A DNA stretch of 64,000 nucleotides from positions 2,542,001-2,606,000 of the forward strand of contig NZ_CP010536.1 of the NCBI RefSeq assembly GCF_000832305.1, written 5' to 3'. Every line of letters begins with the position of its first letter. The first letter of the stretch is position 1. Below, piece by piece: positions 23,372 through 34,868 of the stretch. Under the pieces are notes generated by a model that was not told the DNA's origin, searched no databases, and saw only the letters and a list, made by a program, of their open reading frames with translations. The translations under genes and the position numbers were made by a program. Source of the stretch: Cupriavidus basilensis (GTDB lineage: Bacteria > Pseudomonadota > Gammaproteobacteria > Burkholderiales > Burkholderiaceae).

Positions 23372-24439
23372 TCAGTTCGTCGGTGCCGTGCGCAGCAGCC
23401 ATTGCGGCAGCTCGGGCATCAACTCGCGCAGCGCGACACGCTGGTGCCCATCGCGGCCGCGCACGGTTTCGGCCTGCCACAGCGCATGCAGGATGGCCTG
23501 CTCAACGCTGTCGGCGGCGGCATGGAACAGCGTATCGAGCCGGGTTTCGTGCAGCATGGCCAGCGCCGGCATGGGTGCGCCGGCTTGCTGCGGCACAGTG
23601 TAGGCGGTGGAAAAAGCGAGCGCGATGTCGCCCGAGCCGTGGCCGAATACCGAGCCGGTACGCGCCAGGCCCGCCCCCGCGCGTAGCGACAGCCGGCGCA
23701 GCTGTCGTGCGTCGAGCGGCGCGTCGGTAGCCAGGATCATGATGATCGAGCCCTTCTCCGGCCCTGACTCCGCCGGCGCTTGCGTATGCGCCCGGAGCCG
23801 TTCGGCCAGCAAGCCGCCAAGGCGCGCGCCGGCCACGGTGAAGCTGGGCAAGGTGCCGAAGTTCGCCTGCACCAGCACGCCCACATGGTATCCGCCCACG
23901 TGGCGGGAGGCCGAGCCGATGCCGCCTTTCAGTCCGAACGACGACATGCCGCGCCCGGCCCCGACCGCACCCTGCGCGAAATCCACGCTGGCCGCGGCGC
24001 AGGCTTGCGCATAATGCGCCTGCTGCACGGCCATCGCCTGTATGTCGTTCAGGTAGCCGTCATTGCACTCGAACACCAGCGGGTTGACCGTTGGCCAGGC
24101 GCGCCCGATCTCCGGATTGGCTGCAATGGCCTGCCGGATCTGCGCCTGCGACAGCGCGCCCACGGCAAAGGTGTTGCTCAGCGCGATGGGCGTCTCCAGC
24201 ACGCCGAGCTCTTCCACCTGCACCAGGCCCACGCTCTTGCCGAAGCCATTGAGCACGGTCGCGGCGGCCGGCACCTTGTCGGTAAACAGGTTGCCGCCGT
24301 GCGGCAACACCACCGTCACGCCGGTCTGGCAGGCGCCGTCGGCCAGCGTGCATTGGCCAACCGCCACGCCCGGCACGTCGGTGATGCTGTTGCGCGCGCC
24401 GGCTGGCAACGCGCCGATATGCGGCATGGATACGGACAT
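23372..24439 (-). CDS. P1/S58-family aminopeptidase (DmpA-like)
   Basis: DmpA-type enzymes are N-terminal-nucleophile hydrolases that mature by self-cleavage before a Ser and remove N-terminal residues, some accepting D-Ala amides or beta-peptides. This 355-residue protein has the family start (ITDVPGVAVGQ), a Gly-rich oxyanion and substrate region (GAVGAGRGMSSFGLKGGIGS) and the self-cleavage site EKGSIIMILATDAPL with predicted cleavage between Gly230 and Ser231. It follows the ABC permease gene by 13 bases. Together with DppA and IaaA it provides hydrolysis of imported peptides. Confidence 0.92.
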   Translation of the reverse strand: MSVSMPHIGALPAGARNSITDVPGVAVGQCTLADGACQTGVTVVLPHGGNLFTDKVPAAATVLNGFGKSVGLVQVEELGVLETPIALSNTFAVGALSQAQIRQAIAANPEIGRAWPTVNPLVFECNDGYLNDIQAMAVQQAHYAQACAAASVDFAQGAVGAGRGMSSFGLKGGIGSASRHVGGYHVGVLVQANFGTLPSFTVAGARLGGLLAERLRAHTQAPAESGPEKGSIIMILATDAPLDARQLRRLSLRAGAGLARTGSVFGHGSGDIALAFSTAYTVPQQAGAPMPALAMLHETRLDTLFHAAADSVEQAILHALWQAETVRGRDGHQRVALRELMPELPQWLLRTAPTN

Positions 24440-24452
24440 CCGCGTGCGCTCC

Positions 24453-25370
24453 TTAGCGCCGGTCGATCTTCGGATCCAGCGCGTCGCGCAGGCCGTCGCC
24501 CAGCAGGTTGAACGCCAGCACGGTCAGGAAGATGGCCAGGCTGGGGAAAATCGCCACGTGCGGCGCGGTCACCATGTCGGCGCGGGCTTCGTTAAGCATC
24601 GCGCCCCACTCCGGCGTGGGCGGCTGCGCGCCCAGGCCCAGGAAGGACAGGCTGGCGGCGGTGATGATCGAGGTGCCGATGCGCATCGAGAAATACACCA
24701 CGATGGACGAGATGGTGCCCGGCAGGATGTGGCGCATCAGGATGGTGAAGTCGGACGCGCCAATGCTGCGCGCGGCTTCCACATACGTCAGGCGCTTGAG
24801 CATCAGCGTATTGCCGCGCACCAGGCGGGCGAACGCCGGGATGCTGAACACCGCCACCGCGAAGATCACGTTGGTCATGCCGTTGCCGAGGATGGCCACG
24901 ATGCCGATCGCCAGCAGGATGCCGGGGAAGGCGAACAGCACATCGGAGATGCGCATCACGATGCGGTCCCACCAGCCCTCGTAGTAGCCGGCCAGCAGGC
25001 CGAGCACGGTGCCCACGATGGCGCCGATGATCACCGAGAAGAAGCCCGCGGCCAGCGAGATGCGGGCACCGGCCAGGATGCGGCTGAAGATGTCGCGTCC
25101 GAGCGAATCGACGCCGAACCAGTGCGCGGCGCTGGGGCCCGCATTGAGCGCGTCGTAGTCGAAGAAATTCTCCGGATCGTAAGGCACCAGGTGCGGGGCG
25201 AGGACCGCCACCGCCACCAGCAGCAGCACGAACACACCGGCGCCGAGTGCGAGGTGCTGCTTGCGGAATTTGCGCCAGAACTCGGTCCAGGGCGTGCGCA
25301 CGGCTTCTTGCGTGGCGGCTGTGGCCGGGACGGCGGACTCGCCGTTGGCGGGCGTGGATAGCTGGGTCAT
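24453..25370 (-). CDS. gsiD: Dipeptide/glutathione ABC transporter permease, GsiD/DppC type
   Basis: A 305-residue inner-membrane permease with about six membrane segments. It has the long N-terminal cytoplasmic stretch and OppC_N-like region, the [10 protein letters not shown] periplasmic loop, [12 protein letters not shown], and the EAA motif that contacts the ATPase ([22 protein letters not shown]). It pairs with the GsiC-like permease 11 bases upstream. Imported substrate by family: glutathione or short peptides. Confidence 0.93.
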   Translation of the reverse strand: MTQLSTPANGESAVPATAATQEAVRTPWTEFWRKFRKQHLALGAGVFVLLLVAVAVLAPHLVPYDPENFFDYDALNAGPSAAHWFGVDSLGRDIFSRILAGARISLAAGFFSVIIGAIVGTVLGLLAGYYEGWWDRIVMRISDVLFAFPGILLAIGIVAILGNGMTNVIFAVAVFSIPAFARLVRGNTLMLKRLTYVEAARSIGASDFTILMRHILPGTISSIVVYFSMRIGTSIITAASLSFLGLGAQPPTPEWGAMLNEARADMVTAPHVAIFPSLAIFLTVLAFNLLGDGLRDALDPKIDRR

Positions 25371-25381
25371 GCCGGCCTCAC

Positions 25382-26302
25382 TTACTTATAACGAATGGCG
25401 GGGTTGATGACGGTGTACAGCACGTCGACCACCAGGTTGATCAGGATGAACTCAAGCGAGAACAGCAGCACCTCGGCCTGGATGACCGGGTAGTCGCGCA
25501 TCTCGACCGCGTCCACCAGCAGGCGTCCGAGGCCAGGCCAGTTGAACACCTTTTCCACCACGATCGAGCCGCCCAGCAGGAAGCCGAACTGCAGGCCCAT
25601 CATGGTCACCACGGGAATCATGGCGTTGCGCAGGCAGTGCTTGGCCACCACCAGGAACTCGCCCACGCCCTTGGCGCGCGCGGTCCGCACGAAATCTTCA
25701 TTCAGCACCTCGACAAAGGAGGCGCGGGTAAACCGTGCCATCACGGCGGCCACCGCGGCGCCCAGCGTGATCGACGGCAGGATGTAGTGCTTCCAGGTAT
25801 CGGCGCCGATCGACGGCAGCCAGCCCAGCTGCACCGAGAACACCTCCATCAGCAGCATGCCCAGCGCGAAGGCGGGAAACGAAATGCCGGACACCGCTAG
25901 CGTCATGCCGAAGCGGTCGGGCCAGCGGTTGCGCCAGACGGCCGAGCTGATCCCGATCACCATGCCGAAGATCACCGCCCACACCATCGAGGCCAGCGTC
26001 AGGTACAGGGTCGGCATGAAGCGGTCGCCGATTTCCTCGCTGACGGCACGCTTGGTGCGCAGCGAATTGCCAAACTCCCAGCGCAAGGCGTTCGAGAAGA
26101 ATTGCACGAACTGCTCGGGCAGCGGCTTGTCCAGGCCGAGATCGCGGCGCACCAGTTCCACCGTGGCCTGGTCGGCCTCGGGGCCAGCCGCGAGCCGGGC
26201 GGGATCGCCGGGCAACAGGTGGACGAACAGGAACACCAGCACTGCCACGATCAGCAATGTGGGGATCACGCCCAGGAATCGTTTGAGAAAGTAATTCAGC
26301 AT
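25382..26302 (-). CDS. gsiC: Dipeptide/glutathione ABC transporter permease, GsiC/DppB type
   Basis: A 306-residue inner-membrane permease. The typical DppB-type start ([34 protein letters not shown] split over helix 1), the periplasmic segment with [10 protein letters not shown], and the EAA loop ([28 protein letters not shown]) are present. The C-terminus [11 protein letters not shown] is standard for the family. It is 155 bases from gsiB, and this gap can fold into a GC-rich stem-loop. Confidence 0.93.
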   Translation of the reverse strand: MLNYFLKRFLGVIPTLLIVAVLVFLFVHLLPGDPARLAAGPEADQATVELVRRDLGLDKPLPEQFVQFFSNALRWEFGNSLRTKRAVSEEIGDRFMPTLYLTLASMVWAVIFGMVIGISSAVWRNRWPDRFGMTLAVSGISFPAFALGMLLMEVFSVQLGWLPSIGADTWKHYILPSITLGAAVAAVMARFTRASFVEVLNEDFVRTARAKGVGEFLVVAKHCLRNAMIPVVTMMGLQFGFLLGGSIVVEKVFNWPGLGRLLVDAVEMRDYPVIQAEVLLFSLEFILINLVVDVLYTVINPAIRYK

Positions 26303-26328
26303 GATGCACCGGATGATTAAAGACCGCG

Positions 26329-26367
26329 GGCCGCCCGCCCTGCCCCCGCGACTGTGGGCAGGCGGCC
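26329..26367 (-). other. GC-rich stem-loop between gsiB and gsiC
   Basis: GGCCGCC (26329-26335) pairs with GGCGGCC (26361-26367) and TGCCC (26341-26345) with GGGCA (26356-26360), leaving a five-base bulge and a ten-base loop. There is no T-run. Such structures after a binding-protein gene commonly stabilise its mRNA and lower read-through to the permeases; that role is inferred here. Confidence 0.45.
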
Positions 26368-26457
26368 GTGCACGGCTTGCTGCGCTGTACCGCTAAGCGA
26401 TGACCGAGCGCGTGGCGCCGCTCTGATGGGACGCGCCACGGCGCAAGGCCGATGCGC

Positions 26458-28005
26458 TTACTGCTTGATGTCGATCTCGTCGAAGCTGAACGAGCCGTCA
26501 GGCATCACGTAGGCACCCGTCAGGCGCTTGCTGCGCGCATACAGCACCTTTTCGGTCACCAGGAACGCCCAGGGCGCATCCTTCCAGATGTGTTCCTGCG
26601 CGTCCTTGTACAGACGGGCCTTCTCGCCACGGTCGGTGGTACGCAGGGCGCCGGCGATGTCGGCGTCGACCTGGTCGTTCTTGTAGTACGCGGTGTTCAG
26701 CAGCTTGGGCGGCATCGATTCGGAGGCCAGCAGCGGACGCAGCGCCCAGTCGGACTCGCCGGTCGACGACGACCAGCCTACGTAGTACATGCGCACGCCG
26801 GCGTCTTCCGGCTTCTGCACGCTCTCCACCTTCTCGACGCGCTGGCCGGCTTCTAGCGCTTGCACGGTCGCCTTGATGCCAACTTGCTGCAACTGCTGCT
26901 GCACGAACTGGATCACCTTCTGCGCGGTGGTGTGGTTGTACGCGGACCACAGCGTGGTCTCAAAGCCGTTCGGGTAGCCGGCTTCCTTGAGCAGCGCGCG
27001 TGCCTTGGCCGGGTCATACTGCCACGGACCCAGCTTCTCGGCGTAGTCCACGCCCGCGGGCACCACGCCGTCCATCGGCGTGGCGTAACCGGCGAAGGCG
27101 ACCTTGGCCAGCGCGTCCTTGTTGATGGCGTAGTTGATGGCCTGGCGCACCTTGGGGTCGTTGAACGGCTTGACCATGGTGTTCATGCTCAGGTAGCGCT
27201 GAATGATCGAGGGCGAGGCGATCAGGTCCACCTTGGCACTGCCCTTGAGCACCGCTGCCTGTTCGAACGGAATGCTGAAGGCAAAGTCCGCTTCGCCGGT
27301 CTGCATGATGGCGGCACGCGTGTTGTTGTCCACCACCGGCTTCCAGGTGATGGTGTCGATCCTGGGGTAGCCGGTCTTCCAGAAGCCGGCGAATTTCTTG
27401 CCCTTCAGGTGATCGGGCTGCTTCCACTCGACGAACTCGAACGGGCCGGTACCGACCGGATGGAAGGCGATGTCCTTGCCGTATTTCTGCAGCGCGGCGG
27501 GCGAGATCATCACGGCGGACGGGTGGGCCAGCACGTTGATGAACGGCGAGAACGGCTCCTTGAGCGTGACCTTGACGGTGTTGGCGTCGACCACTTCGGT
27601 CTTGGCCACGCGGTTGAACAGCGTGTAGCGCTTGAGCTTGTTGGCCGGATTGGTGACGCGGTCGAAGTTGGCTTTGACGGCGGCGGCATCGAAGGTGGTG
27701 CCGTCGTGGAACTTCACGTTCTTCTTCAGCTTGATGGTGTACGTCAGGCCATCCTTGCTGGCTTCATAGCTCTCGGCCAGCACGTTGATCAGCTTCATGT
27801 CCTTGTCAAAGCCGAACAGGCCTTGGTAGAAGGACTTGGCGGCGGCTTGCGACAGCGTGTCGTTGGCGTCGTACGGGTCGAGCGTGGTGAAGGTGGAGTA
27901 CACCGCCATCACGGCGTCCTTGGCGGCAAAGGCGGGACCTGCGCCGAGCGCGGCCAGGGCCAGGCCACCGGCGATCAACTTGGAAGGGGCCAAACGGGTC
28001 ATCAT
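26458..28005 (-). CDS. gsiB: Periplasmic peptide/glutathione-binding protein, GsiB/DppA-SBP type
   Basis: A 515-residue family 5 extracellular solute-binding protein. The first 27 residues are a Sec signal peptide ending AGPAFA-A. The mature part contains the family motifs [27 protein letters not shown] and, later, [19 protein letters not shown] good ribosome-binding site, AAGGAG, lies five bases before the start codon at 28003-28005. It is second among the transporter genes, after gsiA, and 23 bases from it. It should deliver glutathione or short peptides, possibly cell-wall-derived ones, to GsiCD. Confidence 0.94.
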   Translation of the reverse strand: MMTRLAPSKLIAGGLALAALGAGPAFAAKDAVMAVYSTFTTLDPYDANDTLSQAAAKSFYQGLFGFDKDMKLINVLAESYEASKDGLTYTIKLKKNVKFHDGTTFDAAAVKANFDRVTNPANKLKRYTLFNRVAKTEVVDANTVKVTLKEPFSPFINVLAHPSAVMISPAALQKYGKDIAFHPVGTGPFEFVEWKQPDHLKGKKFAGFWKTGYPRIDTITWKPVVDNNTRAAIMQTGEADFAFSIPFEQAAVLKGSAKVDLIASPSIIQRYLSMNTMVKPFNDPKVRQAINYAINKDALAKVAFAGYATPMDGVVPAGVDYAEKLGPWQYDPAKARALLKEAGYPNGFETTLWSAYNHTTAQKVIQFVQQQLQQVGIKATVQALEAGQRVEKVESVQKPEDAGVRMYYVGWSSSTGESDWALRPLLASESMPPKLLNTAYYKNDQVDADIAGALRTTDRGEKARLYKDAQEHIWKDAPWAFLVTEKVLYARSKRLTGAYVMPDGSFSFDEIDIKQ

Positions 28006-28028
28006 CGATTCTCCTTGGTTTCGTCAGT

Positions 28029-29918
<1,890 letters not shown>

Positions 29919-29940
29919 TGGGCCCCCTTTAGTGCCTAGG

Positions 29941-29991
29941 TTGATGCTTTGTTGGTGCTTTGCTTGGTGCAGTGCTTGATGCTTTGCTTGC
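29941..29991. repeat. Imperfect short direct repeats between iaaA and gsiA
   Basis: The motif TGATGCTTTG(T/C)TTG and shortened forms such as TGCTTTGCTTGG recur about three times. They fill about half of the 105-base gap upstream of gsiA. A role is not apparent. Confidence 0.6.
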
Positions 29992-30023
29992 CATGCGGAT
30001 GCCGCTGCCGTACGCGCGCGCGC

Positions 30024-30977
30024 TCAGCCGTAGATCCACACATTGACCGGCTCGCCCACCCGGGCGAAGCCGCGGTACATGCCTTCGGTATTGAACGGCA
30101 GCGTGACGTTGCCTTCGCGGTCCACGGCGATGAGGCCGCCGCGCCCTTCGATGGCAGGCAGCTTTTCCATCACCACGCGGCGTGCGGCTTCTTCCAGCGG
30201 CACGCCTGCGTAGCGCATCTGCGCCGCCACGTCGTACGCGGCCACGGTGCGGATGAACATTTCGCCGGTGCCGGTGGCGGACACCGCCGCCACATCGTCG
30301 GCAAAGCAGCCGGCGCCGACGATGGGCGTATCGCCCACGCGGCCGACCTGCTTGTTGGTCACGCCTCCGGTGGAAGTCGCGGCGGCCAGGCGCCCCTGCG
30401 CATCGAACGCCACCGCGCCAACCGTGCCGAACTTGGTGTCCGGGTCGATGGGTTCCGCGGCCAGCGTGGCGGCGTCGTGGTCCAGCAGGGTCGTGCCGCT
30501 GCCTGCGCGGGCGCGTTCCCACTGATCGGTGCGCGCCTGCGTGAAGTAATAGTCCGGCGTCACCAGTTCCAGGCCCTGCGCTTGCGCGAAGGCCTCGGCG
30601 CCCTCACCGGCGAACAGCACGTGCTGGCTCTTCTCCATCACCGCGCGCGCGGCCAGCACCGGGTTGCGCAGGTGCTTGACGCAGGCCACCGCGCCGGCGC
30701 CCAGCGTGGCGCCGTCCATGATCGCCGCGTCCAGCTCATAGGTGCCGGCGTGGGTCAGCACCGAGCCGCGGCCGGCATTGAACAACGGGCAATCCTCCAG
30801 CAGGCGCACGGCCTCGGTGACAGCGTCGAGCGCGCTGCCGCCATCGGCCAGCACGCGCTGGCCGGCTTCAAGCACGGCGCTCAGCGCGGCGGTGTATTCG
30901 GCTTGCTTGGCGGGGCTCATGGCGGCACGGGTGATGGTGCCGGCGCCGCCGTGGATAGCAATGACTGGGGTGTTCAT
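30024..30977 (-). CDS. iaaA: Isoaspartyl peptidase/L-asparaginase IaaA
   Basis: An N-terminal-nucleophile hydrolase that cleaves isoaspartyl dipeptides and asparagine. It has 317 residues. The start (PVIAIHGGAGTI) and the self-cleavage site KFGTVGAVA fit the family, with predicted cleavage between Gly184 and nucleophile Thr185; TSTGGVTNKQVGRVGDTPIVGAG and the late GTGEMFIR segment form the active site. The ATG at 30975-30977 is five bases after the stop of the regulator gene, so the two are read together. It heads the gsi transporter genes. Confidence 0.94.
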   Translation of the reverse strand: MNTPVIAIHGGAGTITRAAMSPAKQAEYTAALSAVLEAGQRVLADGGSALDAVTEAVRLLEDCPLFNAGRGSVLTHAGTYELDAAIMDGATLGAGAVACVKHLRNPVLAARAVMEKSQHVLFAGEGAEAFAQAQGLELVTPDYYFTQARTDQWERARAGSGTTLLDHDAATLAAEPIDPDTKFGTVGAVAFDAQGRLAAATSTGGVTNKQVGRVGDTPIVGAGCFADDVAAVSATGTGEMFIRTVAAYDVAAQMRYAGVPLEEAARRVVMEKLPAIEGRGGLIAVDREGNVTLPFNTEGMYRGFARVGEPVNVWIYG

Positions 30978-30982
30978 GAGGT

Positions 30983-32005
30983 TCACGATGCGTTCGGGGA
31001 AGTCTTTTTGCGGCGTGCCGTGGCTGCCTTGGCGCGGCCTTCGGCTGCTGCGTCGCGGCGTGGTTCGCGCGGTTCGTGCGCATCCCGTCCTTGTCCGGGA
31101 GGCGCGCCGTGCAGCCACGGCAGCAGGAAGTCGGTCATCTCGGCGGCGGCCTTGACGGCATGCGCGGCGCGATACGCCACCGCGCCGCACAGCGCCTCGA
31201 TAAAGGCCAGCACGGCCGCATCCGAATTGGCGGAAAGCTGGCGCCCGGTCTGGGCGTACAGCGCGATATCGGCCAGTGGCGCCAGCGGCGAAGTGGGCCC
31301 GTCGGTCAGCGCCAGGATGTGCGCGCCATGCGAGCGTGCACGCTTGGCGATGGCCACGGTGTCATACACATAGCGCGGAAAGCCGATCACGATCAGCAGG
31401 TCGCGCGGCTGCAGCTTGAACAACTGGCGCGCCGCGGTGGATGCGCCGCCCGCACCCGATACCGAGATCACGGTGCGGCAGGACATATCCAGCCCATGCT
31501 GCAACAGCCCTGCCAGGAAGCCGCTGGCGCCAAAGCCCACCACGAAGATGCGCTCCGCTGCCAGGATGGCCTCCACCGCGCGCTCGCAGGTCTCGGCATC
31601 GAGCGCGCGCCGCGAGGCTTCGAGGTTGCGCACATCCTCCTCCAGCGACGCGGCAAACACTTCGGCCACCGTGGCGGGACGCGCCAGTTCGGTGCGCAAT
31701 TTCTCAACTGGTGCAAGCGTTGCCTCGAAACCGCGCACCAATTCGGCGCGAAACTGCGGGAAGCCTTCGAAGCCCAGCGCATGTGCGAAGCGGTTCGCGG
31801 TGGCCACCGACACCGCCACGGCATCGGCGAATTCGTCGATGCGCATGGTGGCTGCGCGAAACGGGTTGCCCAGCACGTACTCCGCCATGCGCTGGTGCGC
31901 TGGCGTGAGCGTGGGCAAGGCGCGGGCGATGCGCTCCGCGATCGAAGCGCTGCCGTTGCTGCCGTTTTTTCCGGCAGAACCGTGAGTACCGTTACCGTTG
32001 GTCAT
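30983..32005 (-). CDS. RpiR/MurR-family transcriptional regulator
   Basis: A 340-residue regulator with an N-terminal RpiR helix-turn-helix (about 23-95; helices around MRIDEFADAVAVSVATANRFA) and a C-terminal SIS domain (about 125-265; ERIFVVGFGASGFLAGLLQHG and VIGFPRYVYDTVAIAKRA), the fold that binds phosphosugars in MurR, RpiR and HexR. The tail beyond residue 285 is basic and low in complexity. Start ATG 32003-32005 gives MTNGNGTHGS before the domain; ATG 32057-32059 is also possible. A start at 32140 is unlikely because it would place the promoter and operator inside the gene. It is the first gene of the peptide operon and probably its regulator. Confidence 0.88.
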   Translation of the reverse strand: MTNGNGTHGSAGKNGSNGSASIAERIARALPTLTPAHQRMAEYVLGNPFRAATMRIDEFADAVAVSVATANRFAHALGFEGFPQFRAELVRGFEATLAPVEKLRTELARPATVAEVFAASLEEDVRNLEASRRALDAETCERAVEAILAAERIFVVGFGASGFLAGLLQHGLDMSCRTVISVSGAGGASTAARQLFKLQPRDLLIVIGFPRYVYDTVAIAKRARSHGAHILALTDGPTSPLAPLADIALYAQTGRQLSANSDAAVLAFIEALCGAVAYRAAHAVKAAAEMTDFLLPWLHGAPPGQGRDAHEPREPRRDAAAEGRAKAATARRKKTSPNAS

Positions 32006-32073
32006 GGCGCGTGCATTGGGTTGGTCGGAGATCCGCGCGGCGGGAAACAGCGTTTTCATCCGGCGCGGATCTA

Positions 32074-32089
32074 TGTAAATAAATTTACA
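32074..32089. promoter_or_regulatory. Palindromic operator probably bound by the RpiR-type regulator
   Basis: TGTAAATAAATTTACA has two 7-bp arms (TGTAAAT and ATTTACA) around AA. It resembles the known RpiR-family (HexR) site TGTAATTAAATTACA. It covers the candidate -10 of the regulator's own promoter, which would allow autorepression of the whole operon. Confidence 0.65.
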
Positions 32090-32111
32090 CGCAAACCCCA
32101 TGCCATGAAAA
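32082..32111 (-). promoter_or_regulatory. Candidate promoter of the regulator-iaaA-gsi operon
   Basis: On the minus strand TTTTCA (32106-32111) and TAAATT (32082-32087) are 18 bases apart. Each matches four of six consensus bases. The -10 lies within the palindrome at 32074-32089. Transcription would begin near 32075, upstream of both possible start codons of the regulator. Confidence 0.45.
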
Positions 32112-32308
32112 TAGAGTTTTACCAGGCCAAGGGTTTTCACCTAGGAACATCGAAAACGGAGCCGGCCATGCACCGAGCGTTCTGGGGGCGCCGCCATACG
32201 AAGCAGCTACAATGCCGGCTTGCCCCGTGCCATGCCGGGGCCGGTTAGATTTCGAGCTACAAGGGCAACCGCCCCAGACCCGCAGCCTTCTTCAGCCTTT
32301 CCCCTCCC

Positions 32309-34249
32309 GTGATCCGAATCGACCAGCTAGTCCTCCAGCGCGGCACCAAGGTGCTGTTCGACCACACCAGCGTGACGCTGAACCCCGGCGAGCGCGTCGG
32401 CCTCGTCGGTGCCAACGGCAGCGGCAAGTCGACCCTGTTCGCCATGCTGCGCGGCGAATTGCAGGCGGACGGCGGCGACGTGGCCATCCCGCCGCAGTGG
32501 CGTACTGCCCACGTGGCGCAGGAAACCCCCGCCGTAATGCGCAGTGCGGTGGATTACACGATCGACGGCGATACCCGGCTGCGCGACATCGAAGCGCGCA
32601 TCGCCGCGGCCCAGGCCAGCGGCGATGGCAGCGCCGAGGGCGATGCCCACGGCGCCTTTGCCGATGCCGACGGCTACACCGCGCCGGCACGCGCGCAGGC
32701 CTTGCTGCTGGGGCTGGGCTTTACGCTGGCGCAGGTATCGCAGCCGGTAGCCTCGTTCTCCGGCGGCTGGCGCATGCGGCTGAACCTGGCACAGGCGCTG
32801 ATGTGCCCGTCCGACCTGCTGCTGCTCGATGAGCCCACCAACCACCTGGACCTGGACGCCATCGTCTGGCTGGAAGACTGGCTGGCGCGCTATCCGGGCA
32901 CGCTGGTGATGATTTCCCATGATCGCGAATTCCTCGATGCGATCTGCAATGTCACCGTGCACATCGAAAACCAGCAGTTGCGCCGCTACGGCGGCAACTA
33001 CAGCCAGTTCGAGACGCTGCGCCTGCAGCAGATGGCCTTGCAGCAGTCCGCCTACTCGCGCCAGCAAAAGGAAATAGCCCACCTCGAATCCTTCATCACC
33101 CGCTTCAAGGCCAAGGCCACCAAGGCACGCCAGGCGCAGAGCCGGGTCAAGGCACTGGAGAAGATGGAGCGGCTGGCGCCGGTGCATATCGCCGCGGGCT
33201 TTGCGTTCGAGTTCCGCGAGCCGGATTCGGCGCCCAACCCGATGATGGTGCTCGAAGGCGTGGACTGCGGCTATCCCGCTCCCGCGCCAGACGCGCCGCC
33301 CGTGACCATCCTGCACAACCTCACGCTGTCGATCCAGACCGGCCAGCGCATCGGCCTGCTCGGCGCCAACGGCCAGGGCAAGTCAACCCTGGTCAAGACG
33401 CTGGCCGGCACGCAGCAAGCGCTGTCCGGCACGCTGCGCCAGGGCAAGGGCCTGCAGATCGGCTACTTTGCCCAGCACCAACTGGAAACGCTGCGCGATC
33501 ACGAGTCGCCGCTGCAGCACCTGGCCCGGCTCGCGCCGGACACCCGCGAGCAGGAACTGCGCGACTTCCTCGGCAGCTTCAACTTCCGCGGCGAAATGGC
33601 CACCGCGTCGATCGAGCCGTTCTCCGGCGGCGAGAAGGCGCGCCTGGCGCTGGCGCTGATCGTCTGGCAAAAGCCCAACCTGTTGCTGCTGGATGAGCCG
33701 ACCAACCACCTGGACCTCGACACCCGGGAGGCCCTCACCATGGCGCTGGCGCAGTTCGAAGGCACGCTGATCGTGGTCTCCCACGACCGGCACCTGCTGC
33801 GCGCCACCACCGACCAGTTCCTGCTGGTGGCCGACGGCACCATCCAGCCCTTCGACGGCGACCTGGACGATTACCGCGACTGGTTGCTCAAGCAAGCCGC
33901 GGCCAAGCGCAACGCGGCTACCGCGGCGCACGCGCAGGAAGACGGCGAAGCGCCAGCCACCGCCAACCGCCGCGACCAGCGCCGCGCCGAGGCCGACGAG
34001 CGCCAGCGCCTGACGCAATTGCGCAAGCCGCTGGCCAAGGAGCTGGAAAAGGTGGAAAAGCGCATGGCCGTGCTGCAGCAGGCCAAGAGCGAGATCGACA
34101 CCTTCATGGCCGACGAAACCAGCTATGCGGAGGCCAACAAGGCAAAGCTGCTGGAGATGCTCAAGCGCCAGGGCGAGGTCGGTGGCGAACTGGACACGCT
34201 GGAAGAGCGCTGGCTGGAGCTGCAGGAGCAGATCGAGCTGATCGTTTGA
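32309..34249 (+). CDS. yheS: ABC-F family ATPase (YheS/Uup-like)
   Basis: A soluble 646-residue protein with two ABC ATPase domains and no membrane part, as in ABC-F translation factors. Domain 1: GANGSGKST (about 34-42), signature FSGGWRMRL, Walker B LLLLDEPTNHLDL. Domain 2: GANGQGKST, signature FSGGEKARL, Walker B LLLLDEPTNHLDL. Between them is the interdomain linker with the basic helix ITRFKAKATKARQAQSRVKALEKME typical of this class. The last 100 residues form a charged coiled coil. The start is GTG at 32309, giving MIRIDQLVLQRG, standard for the family. ABC-F proteins act on the ribosomal E site; the specific role of YheS-like members is not settled. Confidence 0.92.
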   Translation: MIRIDQLVLQRGTKVLFDHTSVTLNPGERVGLVGANGSGKSTLFAMLRGELQADGGDVAIPPQWRTAHVAQETPAVMRSAVDYTIDGDTRLRDIEARIAAAQASGDGSAEGDAHGAFADADGYTAPARAQALLLGLGFTLAQVSQPVASFSGGWRMRLNLAQALMCPSDLLLLDEPTNHLDLDAIVWLEDWLARYPGTLVMISHDREFLDAICNVTVHIENQQLRRYGGNYSQFETLRLQQMALQQSAYSRQQKEIAHLESFITRFKAKATKARQAQSRVKALEKMERLAPVHIAAGFAFEFREPDSAPNPMMVLEGVDCGYPAPAPDAPPVTILHNLTLSIQTGQRIGLLGANGQGKSTLVKTLAGTQQALSGTLRQGKGLQIGYFAQHQLETLRDHESPLQHLARLAPDTREQELRDFLGSFNFRGEMATASIEPFSGGEKARLALALIVWQKPNLLLLDEPTNHLDLDTREALTMALAQFEGTLIVVSHDRHLLRATTDQFLLVADGTIQPFDGDLDDYRDWLLKQAAAKRNAATAAHAQEDGEAPATANRRDQRRAEADERQRLTQLRKPLAKELEKVEKRMAVLQQAKSEIDTFMADETSYAEANKAKLLEMLKRQGEVGGELDTLEERWLELQEQIELIV

Positions 34250-34263
34250 TCGTGGGAAGGGTG

Positions 34264-34285
34264 CCCGGGGGCCGCAGCCCCCGGG
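34264..34285. terminator. Strong GC hairpin between converging yheS and dsbB
   Basis: A perfect 9-bp stem CCCGGGGGC/GCCCCCGGG with a CGCA loop lies 14 bases after the yheS stop and 38 bases from the dsbB stop. It lacks a T-run on either side, so it may be a weak or factor-assisted terminator for both directions. Confidence 0.45.
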
Positions 34286-34323
34286 ATGCGCGCGCCGGCA
34301 GCCGCCAGTGCGCGCCAGGCAGA

Positions 34324-34809
34324 TCAGCGGTAGTTCTTCTCGCGCCGGATCATGCCGACCGCCAGCGTGGCGGACAGGATGAACAGCCAGATCAGCGACC
34401 ACGCCGGGATCGACAGGCCGAAGATCGGAGGCAGCGGCGTGGTGCACATGCCATCCGAGTAGAACACCTGCGGCAGGATCTTGGCCGTGGGCAGCTGGTT
34501 GACCCAGTTCTCCAGCGGATCGATGCCGCAGCTGGCCTTGGGGTTGAGCAGCAGCGACACGTGATAGCCCGCCACCGCGATGCCGGCCACGCCGGACAAC
34601 ATGCCCAGGCCCTGCCACAGGCTGCGCGTGTTCTGCGCAATGGCGGCCAGCAGCGAGAACAGGCCGATGCCGACGAAGGCAAAGCGCTGCATCACGCAAA
34701 GCGGGCAAGGCTGGTAGCCCTCCACATGCTGCAGGTAGAGGGCATAGCCGACCAGGCCGAACGAAATCGCGGCGATCAGCAAAAAGAAACTACGGGAATT
34801 GGCTTGCAT
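34324..34809 (-). CDS. dsbB: Disulfide bond formation protein DsbB
   Basis: An inner-membrane quinone reductase that reoxidises periplasmic DsbA. The 161-residue protein has four membrane segments, the first cysteine pair in PCPLC (Cys35 and Cys38) and a second pair in the next periplasmic loop (Cys94 and Cys122). Arg42 in the VMQRF segment is at the quinone-interacting position. It is followed downstream by a hairpin and converges with yheS. The upstream GNAT gene ends 59 bases before its start on the same strand. Confidence 0.95.
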   Translation of the reverse strand: MQANSRSFFLLIAAISFGLVGYALYLQHVEGYQPCPLCVMQRFAFVGIGLFSLLAAIAQNTRSLWQGLGMLSGVAGIAVAGYHVSLLLNPKASCGIDPLENWVNQLPTAKILPQVFYSDGMCTTPLPPIFGLSIPAWSLIWLFILSATLAVGMIRREKNYR

Positions 34810-34868
34810 GGCTCACTAGCGGAAAAAGGCCGGGCGACATGCGCCGGCGCGCAATACGAGGCACATTA

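Larger units (their letters stand above)
32006..32308. other. Divergent regulatory region between the RpiR-type regulator and the ABC-F gene
   Basis: This gap of about 300 bases is AT-rich around 32060-32155. It contains the operator and candidate promoter described separately, and on the plus strand a TACAAT (32208-32213) that may be the -10 of the ABC-F gene, though no matching -35 was found. No gene is seen in it. Confidence 0.6.
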
